A DNA stretch of 64,000 bases from DASQPA01 sp963757335 (GCA_963757335.1 CAVWRJ010000008.1:620001-684000), one strand, 5' to 3'; numbered from the stretch's first letter, positions 51,085 to 60,935 are shown. The notes: generated by a model not told the origin, from the sequence alone. Translations and numbers: made by a program.

Positions 51085-52227
51085 CTAACGGCTCTTCGGG
51101 TTCTCTGGCAAGCCGTACTTGTAGCCCTGGCGCACGCGCACCCTGAACTCGGGATTGGCGGTCTTGACCTCGACCTTCTGGAAACCGGCCTTCTCGCCCG
51201 GATGGGTGGCCTGGTAGCTCAGCAGGTAGTAGCCGTTGTTCTCCTGCTCCACCTTGTTGAGCGGGGTGAGGAAGTTGGTGAAGTTGAAGAGGTACTGCCC
51301 ACCGGTCTCCTCGGACAGCTGGTTCATGGCGCTCGACAGGGTGTGGTGGGTTCCCGACGGCACCAGGTCGATCGTGTAGACCGCGACGTTGCTGGCGTTC
51401 AAGGCCTGCATCATCGGCGGGTAGTAGCGCGGGTCGGGGATGTACTGGTTGAAGTTGCTGACCCGGCCGAACCCGGTCGTGAAGAGGATCAGGTTCTTGC
51501 GCCCCACGATGCCGCGGCTGGCGTCGGCAAGCTCGCGGACGCCGTCGTAGATGAGCGCCGTCTTGTCGCGGAGCGCGTTGCCCTGCGGCAGGGCGGCGAG
51601 GAGCGACGGGCCGCCCTCCGCCTGCGCCTGCTGGACTCGCGACGGCCAGCTGTTCTCCCGGTCCTTGCCCTGGACGGCGTCGGTCACCGCCTGCTCGAGC
51701 GCCGCCCGGTCGCGGGTGAAGTCCTGGTGGACCTTGAGCTTGTAGTCGTAGGAAACGACCGCCACATAGTCGTTGGCGAGGAGGTCTTTGCCGATCCACT
51801 CCTTGGCCCGGCGGCCGGCCTCGATCTGCTGGCCGAGCAGGCCCGGAGCGTCGGCGTTGGCGTTCTTCTGATCGTCGAAGAAGAGGATGAAGTACCGGTT
51901 CTCCGGCACCTTGTCGATGTCGATCCCCTTCTTCTTCAGCACGTCCGCCGACTGCAGGAACCGGCGGTTGCTGTAGAAGGTGACACCGGTCAAGTCGACG
52001 GGCTTGCCGTTCTCCTTGATCACGAAGTCACTCTTGTCGAGCCCGACGATCACGTTGCCCTTGGCGTCCGTGACCAGGACGTCCATCAGCACCTCGTTGA
52101 CGTTGGCCTCTCCCTGAAAGCGGGGAGCGGGCTGCGGCTTCTCCTCGGTCCCCTGGGCCTGGGCGAGCGGGGCGAGCGAGAGCGCCGCGGCGAGGGCCCA
52201 GAGCGTCGGGCGGATGAAGCGTTTCAT
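51085..52227 (-). CDS. Exported VWFA-related protein (acidobacterial type)
   Basis: 380 residues from ATG 52227 (GGAGA upstream). Signal peptide ends LAQAQG. The domain matches the VWFA-related group that is greatly expanded in Acidobacteriota (TIGR03436): VNEVLMDVLVTDAKGNVIVG, FVIKENGKPV, FILFFDDQ (metal-site start), KNLILFTTGFGR, VYTIDLVPSG, GGQYLFN, and NNGYYLLSYQ near the end. The MIDAS motif is degenerate. Function of the group unknown; probably periplasmic or surface protein binding. Confidence 0.87.
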   Translation of the reverse strand: MKRFIRPTLWALAAALSLAPLAQAQGTEEKPQPAPRFQGEANVNEVLMDVLVTDAKGNVIVGLDKSDFVIKENGKPVDLTGVTFYSNRRFLQSADVLKKKGIDIDKVPENRYFILFFDDQKNANADAPGLLGQQIEAGRRAKEWIGKDLLANDYVAVVSYDYKLKVHQDFTRDRAALEQAVTDAVQGKDRENSWPSRVQQAQAEGGPSLLAALPQGNALRDKTALIYDGVRELADASRGIVGRKNLILFTTGFGRVSNFNQYIPDPRYYPPMMQALNASNVAVYTIDLVPSGTHHTLSSAMNQLSEETGGQYLFNFTNFLTPLNKVEQENNGYYLLSYQATHPGEKAGFQKVEVKTANPEFRVRVRQGYKYGLPENPKSR

Positions 52228-52605
52228 AGGGATGTCTCCTTTTTCATAAGCTTCCAAGATCCCCTTGAGCAAAGGGCGGGCCACCCTCTTGAGGCGTCCG
52301 GTTTCAAGGCTTGGATCTGAGCTGAGTTTCGCGGCTGCGGACGCGGTGGAACGGGTGTTTTACCCGATGGATACAACCGTTTCGGGGGTCGAAAAACTCC
52401 CCGCGCGGAGTCAGCGCCGCGCCGCGGCTCGTCCTCTCGGCAGGACGGGGTACGTCCTCTCGACCGCCGGGCGAGAGGACTCTGGGCCGTTTTCCCCAAG
52501 GGCGACCGGGTATCCTCCTGGAGTAATATCCCCCGACTCGGGGGAGGGAGAGCGCGTGTTACGATATTCGAGGAGCATCGAGGAGGGCGTCGAGGAGGGA
52601 TTGCC
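52228..52605. other. Intergenic region with unexplained hairpin
   Basis: 378 bases without a supported gene between the divergent VWFA and Uma2 genes. It holds a 9-bp hairpin gtcctctcg / cgagaggac (52454-52480) and, at 52540-52605, a purine-rich leader (ggagggagagcgcgtg, gaggagcatcgaggaggg) that is duplicated at 55118-55174. Confidence 0.6.
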
Positions 52606-53169
52606 ATGGCCGTTCGAGATACCGCCCACCGCAAACTCACCTATGAGGACTATGTCCTCATTCCGGAGGACCTGCTGCGCCACGAAATCCTGGACGGGGA
52701 GCACTACGTGACCCCTGCCCCTGGCAGGGACCATCAGGGCGCCTTGGGAAACCTCTTCCTGAAGATCGCCACCTTCGTGCGCCAGCACCGCCTGGGCACC
52801 GTGCTCTTCGCCCCCTTCGACGTCCTCCTCTCGCCGCACGACATCGCCCAGCCCGACCTGCTCTACATCTCGAACGAACGGGCGGCCCTCCTGACGGAAG
52901 CGAACGCAAAGGGCGCCCCGGACCTGGTGATCGAGGTCCTTTCCAAATCCACCCGCCGGCGGGACGAGACTTTGAAGCGCGACCGCTACGAGCGCTTCGG
53001 GGTCCTCGAATACTGGCTCGCCGATCCGGTGGGCCGGACCGTGCGGGTCTATCGCCGGGTGGAAGCCGGTTTCGCCGCTCCAGAGGACCTCTCGGCCGCT
53101 GCGGGCGACGTCCTGACGACGCCTCTTCTTCCCGGTTTCGAAATGCTAGTGAGCGAGATCTTCGAGTAG
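52606..53169 (+). CDS. Uma2 family (DUF820) putative endonuclease
   Basis: 187 residues. Restriction-endonuclease-like fold of Uma2: KLTYEDYVLIPED, HEILDGEHYV, the acidic core QPDLLYIS and DLVIEVLSKSTRRRD (D...E-x-K-like), and EYWLADPVGRTVRVY. The family is widespread and multicopy in cyanobacteria and some Acidobacteriota; its biological role is not settled. A shrunken copy with the same leader lies at 55.1 kb. Confidence 0.88.
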   Translation: MAVRDTAHRKLTYEDYVLIPEDLLRHEILDGEHYVTPAPGRDHQGALGNLFLKIATFVRQHRLGTVLFAPFDVLLSPHDIAQPDLLYISNERAALLTEANAKGAPDLVIEVLSKSTRRRDETLKRDRYERFGVLEYWLADPVGRTVRVYRRVEAGFAAPEDLSAAAGDVLTTPLLPGFEMLVSEIFE

Positions 53170-53227
53170 CCGTCCGGTCGAGGGAGGATGCAACCTCGCG
53201 CCGCATCCTCCCCAGGGTGGATCTTCC

Positions 53228-53647
53228 TCAGCAGTTGAACCTGCATTCGCGGGAGCACTGAAGCCCCGTACCTCCGCCTGACAGACAGTCGCACTGGCAG
53301 AGGTCGCAACCCACGCAGCCGCAGTAGGTCGTATGGCCATCGCAGGTGACCCAATATTCGCCGATCGAGCACGAGCTGGCGCCCGAGCAGCTGAGGGTCG
53401 TCGTGGTGCCGCCCGAAAGCGGACACTGCACGTCCGCCGTGCAGCCCGTGGCGAAAAGCGGTTTTGGAGTGAAGCCCAGATCGACGAGCGGGGTCGACTT
53501 GGCAGGCGGCGTCTTAGGGGCTCCGGTCTGGGCCTGGGCCTGGGCGGTCGGCGCGGCGGCTCCTGGCTGGGCCTGGGAGGTCGGTTCGGCGGCCCAGGTG
53601 AGAGTGGCCAGCAGCAACAGTGTCAACCCTGCGACGGTGCTCTTCAT
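53228..53647 (-). CDS. Cys-rich exported protein
   Basis: 139 residues. Signal peptide ends TWAAE; an Ala/Gln/Pro-rich linker (about 20-60) precedes a 75-residue domain with 15 cysteines: FATGCTADVQCPLSGG, CSGASSCSIGEYWVTC, TTYCGCVGCDLCQCDC, LQCSRECRFNC. The entry LFAxGCTxxxQCP is shared with the 37.6-kb protein, so the two are paralogous in architecture. Could be a disulfide-rich toxin, metal-binding or surface protein; no family recognised. Confidence 0.75.
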   Translation of the reverse strand: MKSTVAGLTLLLLATLTWAAEPTSQAQPGAAAPTAQAQAQTGAPKTPPAKSTPLVDLGFTPKPLFATGCTADVQCPLSGGTTTTLSCSGASSCSIGEYWVTCDGHTTYCGCVGCDLCQCDCLSGGGTGLQCSRECRFNC

Positions 53648-53748
53648 GCAGATCTCCTTTCTTACGTTTATAGTCCAAACGCAGTATAGCTAAGTTTAAG
53701 CTATTCTGCGCAAGCTCGTCGAGATTCGCGTGTAGGCTAAAGGCACCT

Positions 53749-55092
53749 ATGGATCGACGTACCTTCTTGAAGACCGTGGCCGAGGTTGCCGGAGTCGCCA
53801 GGTTCGGCCATGTCGCGAGCGTCGCCAATACCGTCAGCGGAGCGAGCCTGGTTGGCACCGTCCGGACCGAGAGACGGAGCGAGGCGGCCACTTCCGGCCC
53901 GCTCACGCTGGCGGCGGTCGGCGACTGCATCCTTGCCCGGCGGGTCGGGGAGACCCCGGATCCCGACTTTCTGGCCCTGGTTGCCCTGCTGCGCGGCACC
54001 GACGCCGTTTGGGGCAATTACGAGCTGGTCGAAGCCGACCCGCGGGAGGCCGATCCGCGCGCGGTCCTCGCCCCCTGGCCGGCCGAGGAGCTCCGCTCGC
54101 TCGGTCTGCGCCTCCTGGGCACCGCCAACAACCACACTCTGGACTACGGCGAGGAGGGGCTCTTCGCAACCCTGGAGAACCTCGACCGCGCCGGCCTCGC
54201 TCACGCCGGTGCGGGCAAGGATCTCGTCCAGGCGGCGCGGCCGGGGATCTGCGAATCCCGGGCGGGACGGATCGTGGACGTCAATTGCGCCTCGACTTTC
54301 CCCGACGGTTTCCCCGCGAGCACCGGCCGGCCCCATTTCCAGGGGCGCCCGGGTCTCAATCCGCTGCGGGTCGACACCCGAATCCAGGTCGGCCGCGACC
54401 TCTTCTCCCGGTTGAAGGAGGTCGAGGCGAAGCTGGCAGAGCTCGAGGGGGAGCGGGAGTCCGAGGCGCTTCACGGGGAGGCGGAGAGCCGGGAGCCGGC
54501 AGACGTCGCCAACGTCGAGCAGACGACGTTTCAGGCGGGCGACCGGGTCGACGCGCTCTCTACAGCCCGCCGGGGGGATGTCCGGCGCATCGCCGAGGCG
54601 ATCCACTCGGCGCGGCCGGGCGCGCGGATCGTGATGGCCTCGATCCACGCCCACGAGTCGCGCCTCGTCCGCGAGCGGCCGGCTCCCTTCCTCCCTCCCT
54701 TTGCCCACGCCTGTATCGACGCCGGCGCCGACCTCTTCGTAGGTACCGGTCCCCACGTCCTGCGCGGCGTCGAGATCTACAAGGGAAGGCCGATCTTCTA
54801 CTCGCTCGGTAACTTCCTCTTCCAGTTCTACGCCGAGCAGGCCGGCTTCGCCAGGGAGAGACGCTTCTGGCAGAGCGTCGTGCCGCGTCTGACCTGGGAG
54901 GGCGACCACCTGGCGGCGGTGGACCTTCATCCCATCACCTTAGGCTTTGGCCAGCCGGCCGACCGCCGGGGCACGCCGCGCCTCGCCAGAGGAGAGGAGG
55001 CCGAGCAGATCCTCCGCGGTCTCGCCGAACTGTCGCGGCCCTATGGGACGACGATTGCGGTCGAAGGGGCGGTCGGGCAGATACGGCTCTGA
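53749..55092 (+). CDS. CapA-family (poly-gamma-glutamate synthesis-like) exported protein
   Basis: 447 residues. N-terminus MDRRTFLKTVAEVAG has a possible twin-arginine motif. The CapA metallophosphatase-like fold follows: AAVGDCILARRV, NNHTLDYGEEG, MASIHAHES and GTGPHVLRGVEIYKGRPIFY-SLGNFLFQ. A charged 60-residue helical insertion (about 215-275, EVEAKLAELEGERE) sits in the middle. CapA proteins act in polyglutamate capsule export, but most homologues are uncharacterised; no capB/C genes are near. Confidence 0.87.
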   Translation: MDRRTFLKTVAEVAGVARFGHVASVANTVSGASLVGTVRTERRSEAATSGPLTLAAVGDCILARRVGETPDPDFLALVALLRGTDAVWGNYELVEADPREADPRAVLAPWPAEELRSLGLRLLGTANNHTLDYGEEGLFATLENLDRAGLAHAGAGKDLVQAARPGICESRAGRIVDVNCASTFPDGFPASTGRPHFQGRPGLNPLRVDTRIQVGRDLFSRLKEVEAKLAELEGERESEALHGEAESREPADVANVEQTTFQAGDRVDALSTARRGDVRRIAEAIHSARPGARIVMASIHAHESRLVRERPAPFLPPFAHACIDAGADLFVGTGPHVLRGVEIYKGRPIFYSLGNFLFQFYAEQAGFARERRFWQSVVPRLTWEGDHLAAVDLHPITLGFGQPADRRGTPRLARGEEAEQILRGLAELSRPYGTTIAVEGAVGQIRL

Positions 55093-55117
55093 GCCGGCGA
55101 GGCCGGCCGGGAAGCGG

Positions 55118-55313
55118 AGGGAGAGCGCGTGCTACGATCTTCGAGGAGCATCGAGGAGGGGAGGAGGGGTTGCCATGGCCGTTCGAGATACCGCCCGCCG
55201 CAAACTCACCTATGAGGACTGCTCCAGAAGATCTCTCGGCCGCTGCGGGCGACCTTCTGACGACGCCTCTTCTTCCCGGTTTCGAAATGCGAGTGAGCGA
55301 GATCTTCGAGTAG
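55118..55313 (+). pseudogene. Collapsed duplicate of the Uma2 gene and its leader
   Basis: The leader (ggagggagagcgcgtg) and first 15 codons (MAVRDTARRKLTYED, ATG 55175) match the gene at 52606, then the sequence jumps to the last 26 codons (APEDLSAAAGDLLTTPLLPG ... EIFE, TAG 55311-55313), out of frame. About 430 internal bases are missing. It is a non-functional remnant of a duplication. Confidence 0.85.
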
Positions 55314-55323
55314 GGCGGATCTC

Positions 55324-56397
55324 TCAGCCGAGCGGCCGGAAGTCGACCCCGCTGATTTCCGCCCCTTCCGGCAGGTCTTTGATCGCGAAGGCGGTTCTCC
55401 CCAGGTTGGAGACGTGGACGGCGAGCGGGACGAGATCGAGGTTGTCGAGGGACTCCTCACCACCCAGCATTGGAGGCTGCCTCCAGCTGTACACCTGACC
55501 CTCCTGGGGCTTCCAGTCGGACTCTCGAGCTGCCAGTAGGGTGCTGGCGTGGAAGAAGATCACGGGGTACCGACAGATCGTTTCGATCGCCTCTTCTTCG
55601 GATGCACCTATTTCATCGTGGAGGGCGGAACCGGTATCCAACCAATGGATGTGACCATCGGGCGATTTTAAGATCAGGTCGCCGAAGGGTGTTACGCAGA
55701 ACAGGCTCAACCGCGGCCCGATTCGCCAGCGCCAGTCCTCCAGGAGATCGTCTCCTAGCGCAGCATCCTGCTGGAAGAGCAACTCGCCCAGCGCGTTCGG
55801 GAGGAGGGGTTGTTTGCTGCCGGCCTGAGCTTGCTGGATCGCCTCGAGGCCTACGTTCGCAAGGACGGCATTTTTCTCCCAGAGAAGGGGAGAGGTGAAC
55901 ATAATTTTTGCAAAGCCATTCTCCCACGGGAAGAGGCTCTGGCCATCCGGCCAGAAGAGCTGGAGTGCAGGGAAATCGAAACTCTCATAGAAAGCGCCGG
56001 CCGTACCCAGGTACGCTGGGTACCACTGAGCCTGGACCTCACGAAGAGTGCCCGGGTGCTTCCCGAAAAGCTCGGGATAGAGCTTCCGCGCTTCGAACCT
56101 CTCCCCCCTGGCGACCCGCTCCGCCACGGCCGAAAGGCGGCCCTCCATCCCCGCTGGATTCTGGGCGGGCGCGAAGAGGATCAGCTCGGGGTGCTTATAG
56201 GTCTGCCAGAGGCCGATCGTGAAGAGGAATCCGGCGCTCTTCTCACTGCCGCCCACCACGAAGAAGTGCCAGCCGACCTTCTCGACGGCTCGTCTCGCTC
56301 TTTCCACGGCCTGCCGGCCGAGATCCTCGATGGACGGATTTTCCTGCTTCGCCTGCGGCTCGGGCTGCGGGGCCGACCGGCGCTTACGCCATCGCAT
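55324..56397 (-). CDS. DUF4262 domain protein
   Basis: 357 residues. The N-terminal half matches DUF4262: GWHFFVVGGSEKSAGFLFTI-GLWQTYKHPELI, a fold seen in many environmental bacteria and of unknown role. The C-terminal 170 residues (LQLFWPDGQSLFPWENGF onward) do not match a family I recognise. No signal peptide. It overlaps the FadJ-like gene end by 14 bases. Confidence 0.72.
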   Translation of the reverse strand: MRWRKRRSAPQPEPQAKQENPSIEDLGRQAVERARRAVEKVGWHFFVVGGSEKSAGFLFTIGLWQTYKHPELILFAPAQNPAGMEGRLSAVAERVARGERFEARKLYPELFGKHPGTLREVQAQWYPAYLGTAGAFYESFDFPALQLFWPDGQSLFPWENGFAKIMFTSPLLWEKNAVLANVGLEAIQQAQAGSKQPLLPNALGELLFQQDAALGDDLLEDWRWRIGPRLSLFCVTPFGDLILKSPDGHIHWLDTGSALHDEIGASEEEAIETICRYPVIFFHASTLLAARESDWKPQEGQVYSWRQPPMLGGEESLDNLDLVPLAVHVSNLGRTAFAIKDLPEGAEISGVDFRPLG

Positions 56398-58510
56398 AGA
56401 ACCCCCCCCGTCCCGCGAAGTCCCGCAACGCTTGAGACGGCCGGAACCGTTCCCCCACCGCGCTCTCCAAGCGTTCGAGCGCCGCGACGATCTGCCCTAA
56501 GCCTTGCTGGTCGGCCCAGCGGCAGAGGCCGCCCCTGAAGGGGGGAAAGCCGGTGCCTAAGATGAGCGAGAGGTCGAGGTCGCCGGGGCTCCCCACGACC
56601 TTCTCCTCCAGGCAGCGCGCCGCTTCGTTCACCATCGGGAGGATCATACGGTCGGCGAGGGCGGCGGGGTCGGGGTTCTCGATCCGCGGGGTGACGCCCA
56701 AGAGGGTGTAGACCGCGGGATCGGGCTCCTGGCGCTCGCGGCCTTCGTAGCAGTAGAAGCCGAGGCCGGTTTTGGTGCCCAGGCGGCCGGCGGCGGCGGC
56801 GCGGTCGAGCCAGGGGGGGAGGGGGAGACGGTCGCCGAAGGCGTCGGCGAGGATGTGCGCCACCTTGACCGCCACGTCGATCCCCACCTCGTCGTTGAGC
56901 GCGATGGGGCCGAGCGGCATCCCCCAGTCGGTCATGGCGCGGTCGATGTCCTCGATCCGGTGGCCGGCGTCGAGCAGCCAGAGGGCCTCGGTCGAGTAGA
57001 ACAGGAGGAGCCGGTTGACGAGGAAGCCGGGGGTGTCCTTGACCAGCACCGGGGTCTTCCCCAGCCGGCGGGAGAAGGCGAAGACGGTGTTGGCCGCCGC
57101 CGGGTCCGCCCCCTCGGGGACGATCACCTCGACCAGCGGCATCTTGTGGGCCGGGTTGAAGAAGTGCATCCCGATCACCCGTTCGGGGTGCGGCGTCCCC
57201 GCGCCGATCGCCCGGACCGAGAGGGACGAGGTGTTCGAGGCGAGGACGGTCTCCGCCGGCACCTGGGCCGCCAGCTCGGCGAAGACCGCCTGCTTGACGG
57301 CGAGCTTCTCGACGACCGCTTCGATCACCAGGTCGACCCGCGACATCCCGCTGTAGGAGAGGGTGGGGAGGAGGAGGGCCATCTTCCGCCGCACCTCGGG
57401 GCGCTCGATGCGGTGCCGGCGGAGCAGACGATCGAAGAGCTGCGCCGCGTGCGCCATGCCGGAGGCGAGCGGCTTCTCGTCGACGTCTTTCAGGCGCACC
57501 GGGATCTCCGCCTCCTGGGCGATGAGCTGGGCGATGCCGCCGCCCATGACCCCGGCGCCGAGGACGGCCGTGCTCCGCACCTCCCGCGGGGTTCCGCCGG
57601 GGAGTCCCACCGATTTCTTCGCCTCCTCGGTCAGCCGGAAGACGTGGAGGAGGTTCTTGGCGATCCGCGAGGTGGCGAGCTCGGCGACCGCCCGGGCCTC
57701 GGCGTCGAAGCCGGCCTGTGGCCCGTCCTCGATCCCCAGCCGCACCACCTCGATGGCGGTGAGCGGCGCCGGATAGTTGCCGCGGGTCTGCTCCAGGGTT
57801 TTCTTCCGCGCCTGGTCGAAGACGATCCGCCGGCCGAGAGGGTTCCGTTCGAGGAGCAACTCTTTGAAGTCAGGTCTCGCTTCCGCCGGCCTTGGCTGGT
57901 CGGCGTGGGCGAGGGCGAATCGGCGCACCTCGTCCAGGAAGCGGGAGTCGGGGAGGAGTGCGTCGGCGAGGCCGAGCTTCCAGGCCCGGCGGCCGGAGAT
58001 GGTCTTTCCCGTGAGGATGAGGTCTAAAGCGGCGGCGATCCCGATCAACCGCGGCAGGCGGGTCGAGCCCCCCCAGCCGGGGAGGATCCCGAGCCGCACC
58101 TCGGGGAGGCCGATCCGCACCGCCTTGCCGTCCGACACCAGCCGGTAGGTCGAGGCGAGGGCGATCTCGGTCCCCCCTCCCATGCAGGTGCCGCGGATGG
58201 CGGCGACGGTGGGGAAGGGGAGCGACTCCCAGGCCGCGAAGAGGCGCTGGCCGAGCCGCGAGCCGGCCTCGGCCTCGACCGGGTCGGTGACCCGCACGAT
58301 CTCCTCGACATCGGCGCCGGCGATGAAGCCCGCGCCCTTGCCGGAGAGGAGGACGAGGCAGCCGATGTCCTTCCTGCTACCGGCCTCGTCGATCCGCGCC
58401 TCCAGCTCGGCCAGGCTCGCCCGGGTGAAGACGTTGACCTTGCGGTCGGGGACGTCGAAGGTCAGGGTCGCCAGCCGGTCGGCGCCGACCGCGAGCTGGA
58501 ACGCGCTCAT
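56384..58510 (-). CDS. fadJ: Fatty-acid oxidation complex alpha subunit (enoyl-CoA hydratase / 3-hydroxyacyl-CoA dehydrogenase)
   Basis: 708 residues, start ATG overlapping the upstream stop (TGATG). N-terminal crotonase domain: GKGAGFIAGADVEEI (oxyanion hole), GTCMGGGTEIALA and GLPEVRLGILPGWGG (catalytic Glu pair). NAD-binding domain from about 310: VLGAGVMGGGIAQLIA, VIEAVVEKLAVK, SNTSSLSV and HFFNPAHKMPLVE (His-Glu dyad), followed by two helical domains. It performs the middle two steps of beta-oxidation. FadJ versus FadB is chosen by general similarity and is not certain. Confidence 0.9.
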   Translation of the reverse strand: MSAFQLAVGADRLATLTFDVPDRKVNVFTRASLAELEARIDEAGSRKDIGCLVLLSGKGAGFIAGADVEEIVRVTDPVEAEAGSRLGQRLFAAWESLPFPTVAAIRGTCMGGGTEIALASTYRLVSDGKAVRIGLPEVRLGILPGWGGSTRLPRLIGIAAALDLILTGKTISGRRAWKLGLADALLPDSRFLDEVRRFALAHADQPRPAEARPDFKELLLERNPLGRRIVFDQARKKTLEQTRGNYPAPLTAIEVVRLGIEDGPQAGFDAEARAVAELATSRIAKNLLHVFRLTEEAKKSVGLPGGTPREVRSTAVLGAGVMGGGIAQLIAQEAEIPVRLKDVDEKPLASGMAHAAQLFDRLLRRHRIERPEVRRKMALLLPTLSYSGMSRVDLVIEAVVEKLAVKQAVFAELAAQVPAETVLASNTSSLSVRAIGAGTPHPERVIGMHFFNPAHKMPLVEVIVPEGADPAAANTVFAFSRRLGKTPVLVKDTPGFLVNRLLLFYSTEALWLLDAGHRIEDIDRAMTDWGMPLGPIALNDEVGIDVAVKVAHILADAFGDRLPLPPWLDRAAAAGRLGTKTGLGFYCYEGRERQEPDPAVYTLLGVTPRIENPDPAALADRMILPMVNEAARCLEEKVVGSPGDLDLSLILGTGFPPFRGGLCRWADQQGLGQIVAALERLESAVGERFRPSQALRDFAGRGGFYAMA

Positions 58511-60318
58511 CAGGCCCCTGTTCCCTTGCCCGGCCCGACTCGGCGCGCTCGTAGAGCCGGTCGATGACGTCGGCGTACTTCTTGTAGACCACCCGGCGCT
58601 TGACCTTCTGGGTCGGGGTGAGCTCGCCGGTCTCCAGGGTGAAGTCGGCGGGGAGGAGCTCCCAGGCGCTGATCTGCTCGTAGTGGGCGAGCCCCTTGTT
58701 GACCGCCTGCACCTCGGCCTCGTAGAGGGCGCGCACCTGGGGGCTGGCGAGGAGCGCCGGCACATCCCCGGCGGCGGTGCCGTTCTTCTGGGCCCAGGAC
58801 TTGAGCGCCTCGAAGTCGGGCACCAGGAGGGCGGAGAGGAACTTCCGCCGGTCGCCGATCACCACCGCCTGGCCGATGTAGCGGCTGGTCTTCAAGGAGC
58901 TCTCGATCGGCGCCGGGGCGATGTTCTTGCCGTAGGCGTTTATGATCAGCTCCTTCTTGCGGTCGGTGATGCGGAGGAAGCGCTCGGCGTCGAGCTCGCC
59001 GATGTCGCCGGTGTGGAACCAGCCGTCCTGGTCGATCGCCTCGGCGGTCGCCTCGGGCAGGTTCCAGTACCCCTTCATGATGTTCGGTCCGCGGGCGAGG
59101 ATCTCGCCGTCCTCGGCGATCTTCACCTCGACCTGGTCGACCGGCTTGCCGACCGTTCCCATCTTGACCGCATCGGGGGTGTTGACCGAGATCACCGGCG
59201 AGGTCTCCGACAGCCCGTAGCCCTCGTAGATCGGCAGGCCGGCGCCCCAGAAGAACTCCGCCAGATCCCGGCCGAGGGGCGCGCCACCGGAGACGGCGAA
59301 GGTGAAGCGGCCCCCCAGCTTCTCGCGGACCTTGGAGAAGACCAGCTTGTCGGCCAGGGCGAGCTTGACGCCGAGGAGACCGGGCGGGCGCTGGTGCTTG
59401 AGGCGGATAGGGGAGGGCCTCGCGCCCGACGCCCTGCGCCCAGGCGGCGATCTTCTGCTTGACGGGCGGGCCCTTGGCGACCGTGTCGTGGAAATTCGCC
59501 AGGATCTTCTCGTAGACCCGCGGCACCGAGACGAAGACGTGCGGCCGGGTCTCCCGGATGTTCTGCGCCACCGCGGCGACCGACTCGGCGTAGGCGATCG
59601 TGCAGCCGTTGTAGAAGTAGATGTAGTCGACCGTCCGCTCGAAGGAGTGCGAGAGGGGGAGAAACGAGAGGGCGGTGAACTCCGGCTTGATCTCGATCGC
59701 CGGAATGGAGGCCGAGACGTTCGAGGCGAGGTTCCGGTGGGTGAGCATCACCCCCTTGGGCTGCCCCGTCGTGCCGCTCGTATAGATGAAGGTCGCGAGA
59801 TCGTCCGGTTTGACGGCGCGGGCCCGCGCCTCGAAGGCGGCGATGTCGACCCCGGCGCCGCGCTCGATCAGCTGGTCCAGGGTGACGACCCGGGGATCGT
59901 CCGACTGTCCCTTGATGAGGACGAAGTGCTGGACCTGGGGCAGCTCGCCGGCCTGACTGAGGAGGCCGTCCAGGTGGTTCCGGGTCTCGGCGATGACGAC
60001 CTTGGCGCCGCAGTCGTTGGCGATGTAGGCGGCCTGGTCGGGCAGGAGGGTGGGGTAGATGGGGACGAGGACGGCGCCGCTCGTGAGAGTAGCGAAGTCG
60101 ACCGTCGGCCAGTGCGGGCCGTTCTCCGCCATCAGGGCCACCCGGTCGCCGGGAACCACCCCGATGCCGGCCAGCCCCTTCGACAGGCGCCGCACCCGGT
60201 CGACCAGCTCGGCCGTCGACACCGGATGGTAGGTGCCGCCGACCTTGTGGAGCAGGCAGTCCGGTTTGTTGTGGCTCGCTGCCCTGAAAAACAGCTCCGT
60301 CAGAGTGCTGATCGACAT
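58510..60318 (-). pseudogene. Long-chain acyl-CoA synthetase (AMP-binding), frameshifted
   Basis: The N-terminal half is intact from ATG 60318: AELVDRVRRLSKGLAGIG, IYTSGTTGQPKGVMLTHRN (P-loop of adenylate-forming enzymes) and SFLPLSHSFER. Near 59402-59406 one extra base (ccctatccgcctc in place of ccctatcgcctc) shifts the frame; the C-terminal half reads on in another frame with GWFHTGDIGEL, TDRKKELIINAYGKNIAP and the catalytic lysine region TQKVKRR. The first frame's stop overlaps the next gene as TGATG, which suggests a second compensating indel near 58.55 kb or a sequencing fault. Activates fatty acids for the FadJ-like enzyme. Total length about 600 fits the family. Confidence 0.85.
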
Positions 60319-60443
60319 GGTCTCTCCCCGTGGCCGAAGGTGGCGGGCTGGATTCTATCCCACAGCTCGCTTGACGGCCCGGGTCGCGGGCGCTATCCTT
60401 CCGCCCTCATCCGCGGTGTGCCGCTAGGGCGCACCTCTCCCGT

Positions 60444-60520
<77 letters not shown>

Positions 60521-60659
60521 TCTCCTTCCCGTTTGTCGAAGACTCCCTCCTCCCTGTTGGCTCGCGTGCCCTCTCCGGGCAGCGCTGGGTCTCCTTCCTG
60601 GGGGCTAAGGCTCGCACGGCGACCTGCTGGCTTTAGCCGTCAAACAGTAATCCATCTCA

Positions 60660-60935
60660 GCCCAGAGGAGCGTGTCCCAAGGGACGGTGAAGCTTTCCAG
60701 GCCTTGGGGAAGCCTTCCGAGCAGTGAGCGAAGCTTTCCGGGTACCGGGAAAGCCAAACCGGGCCCTGGGAAAGCCTTCTCAGCCCTCGGATAGCTTCGC
60801 CGAGCCCTCGGAAAGCTATCTCAGCACCCGGATAGCTTCGCCAGGCCCTGGGAAAGCCAACTCAGCACCCGGATAGTTTCGCCAGGCACCCACAAGCGTT
60901 CCCCGGGCACCGGAAAGCGATGCCGAGAGTTGGGA
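60660..60935. repeat. 21-bp-period array R3 (core gggaaagcc / ggatagctt)
   Basis: About 12 units of 20-22 bases such as gggaaagccttctcagccct and cggatagcttcgccgagccct. The sequence differs from arrays R1 and R2, but the period and a central gaaag are shared. Stop codons occur in every frame (gatag cores), so it is non-coding. Lies between tRNA-Pro and the island. Confidence 0.85.

Noticed and set aside
52454..52480. Terminator of the VWFA or Uma2 gene
   Set aside because: It lies between the starts of two divergent genes and has no T-run, so it terminates neither; left as an unexplained hairpin.
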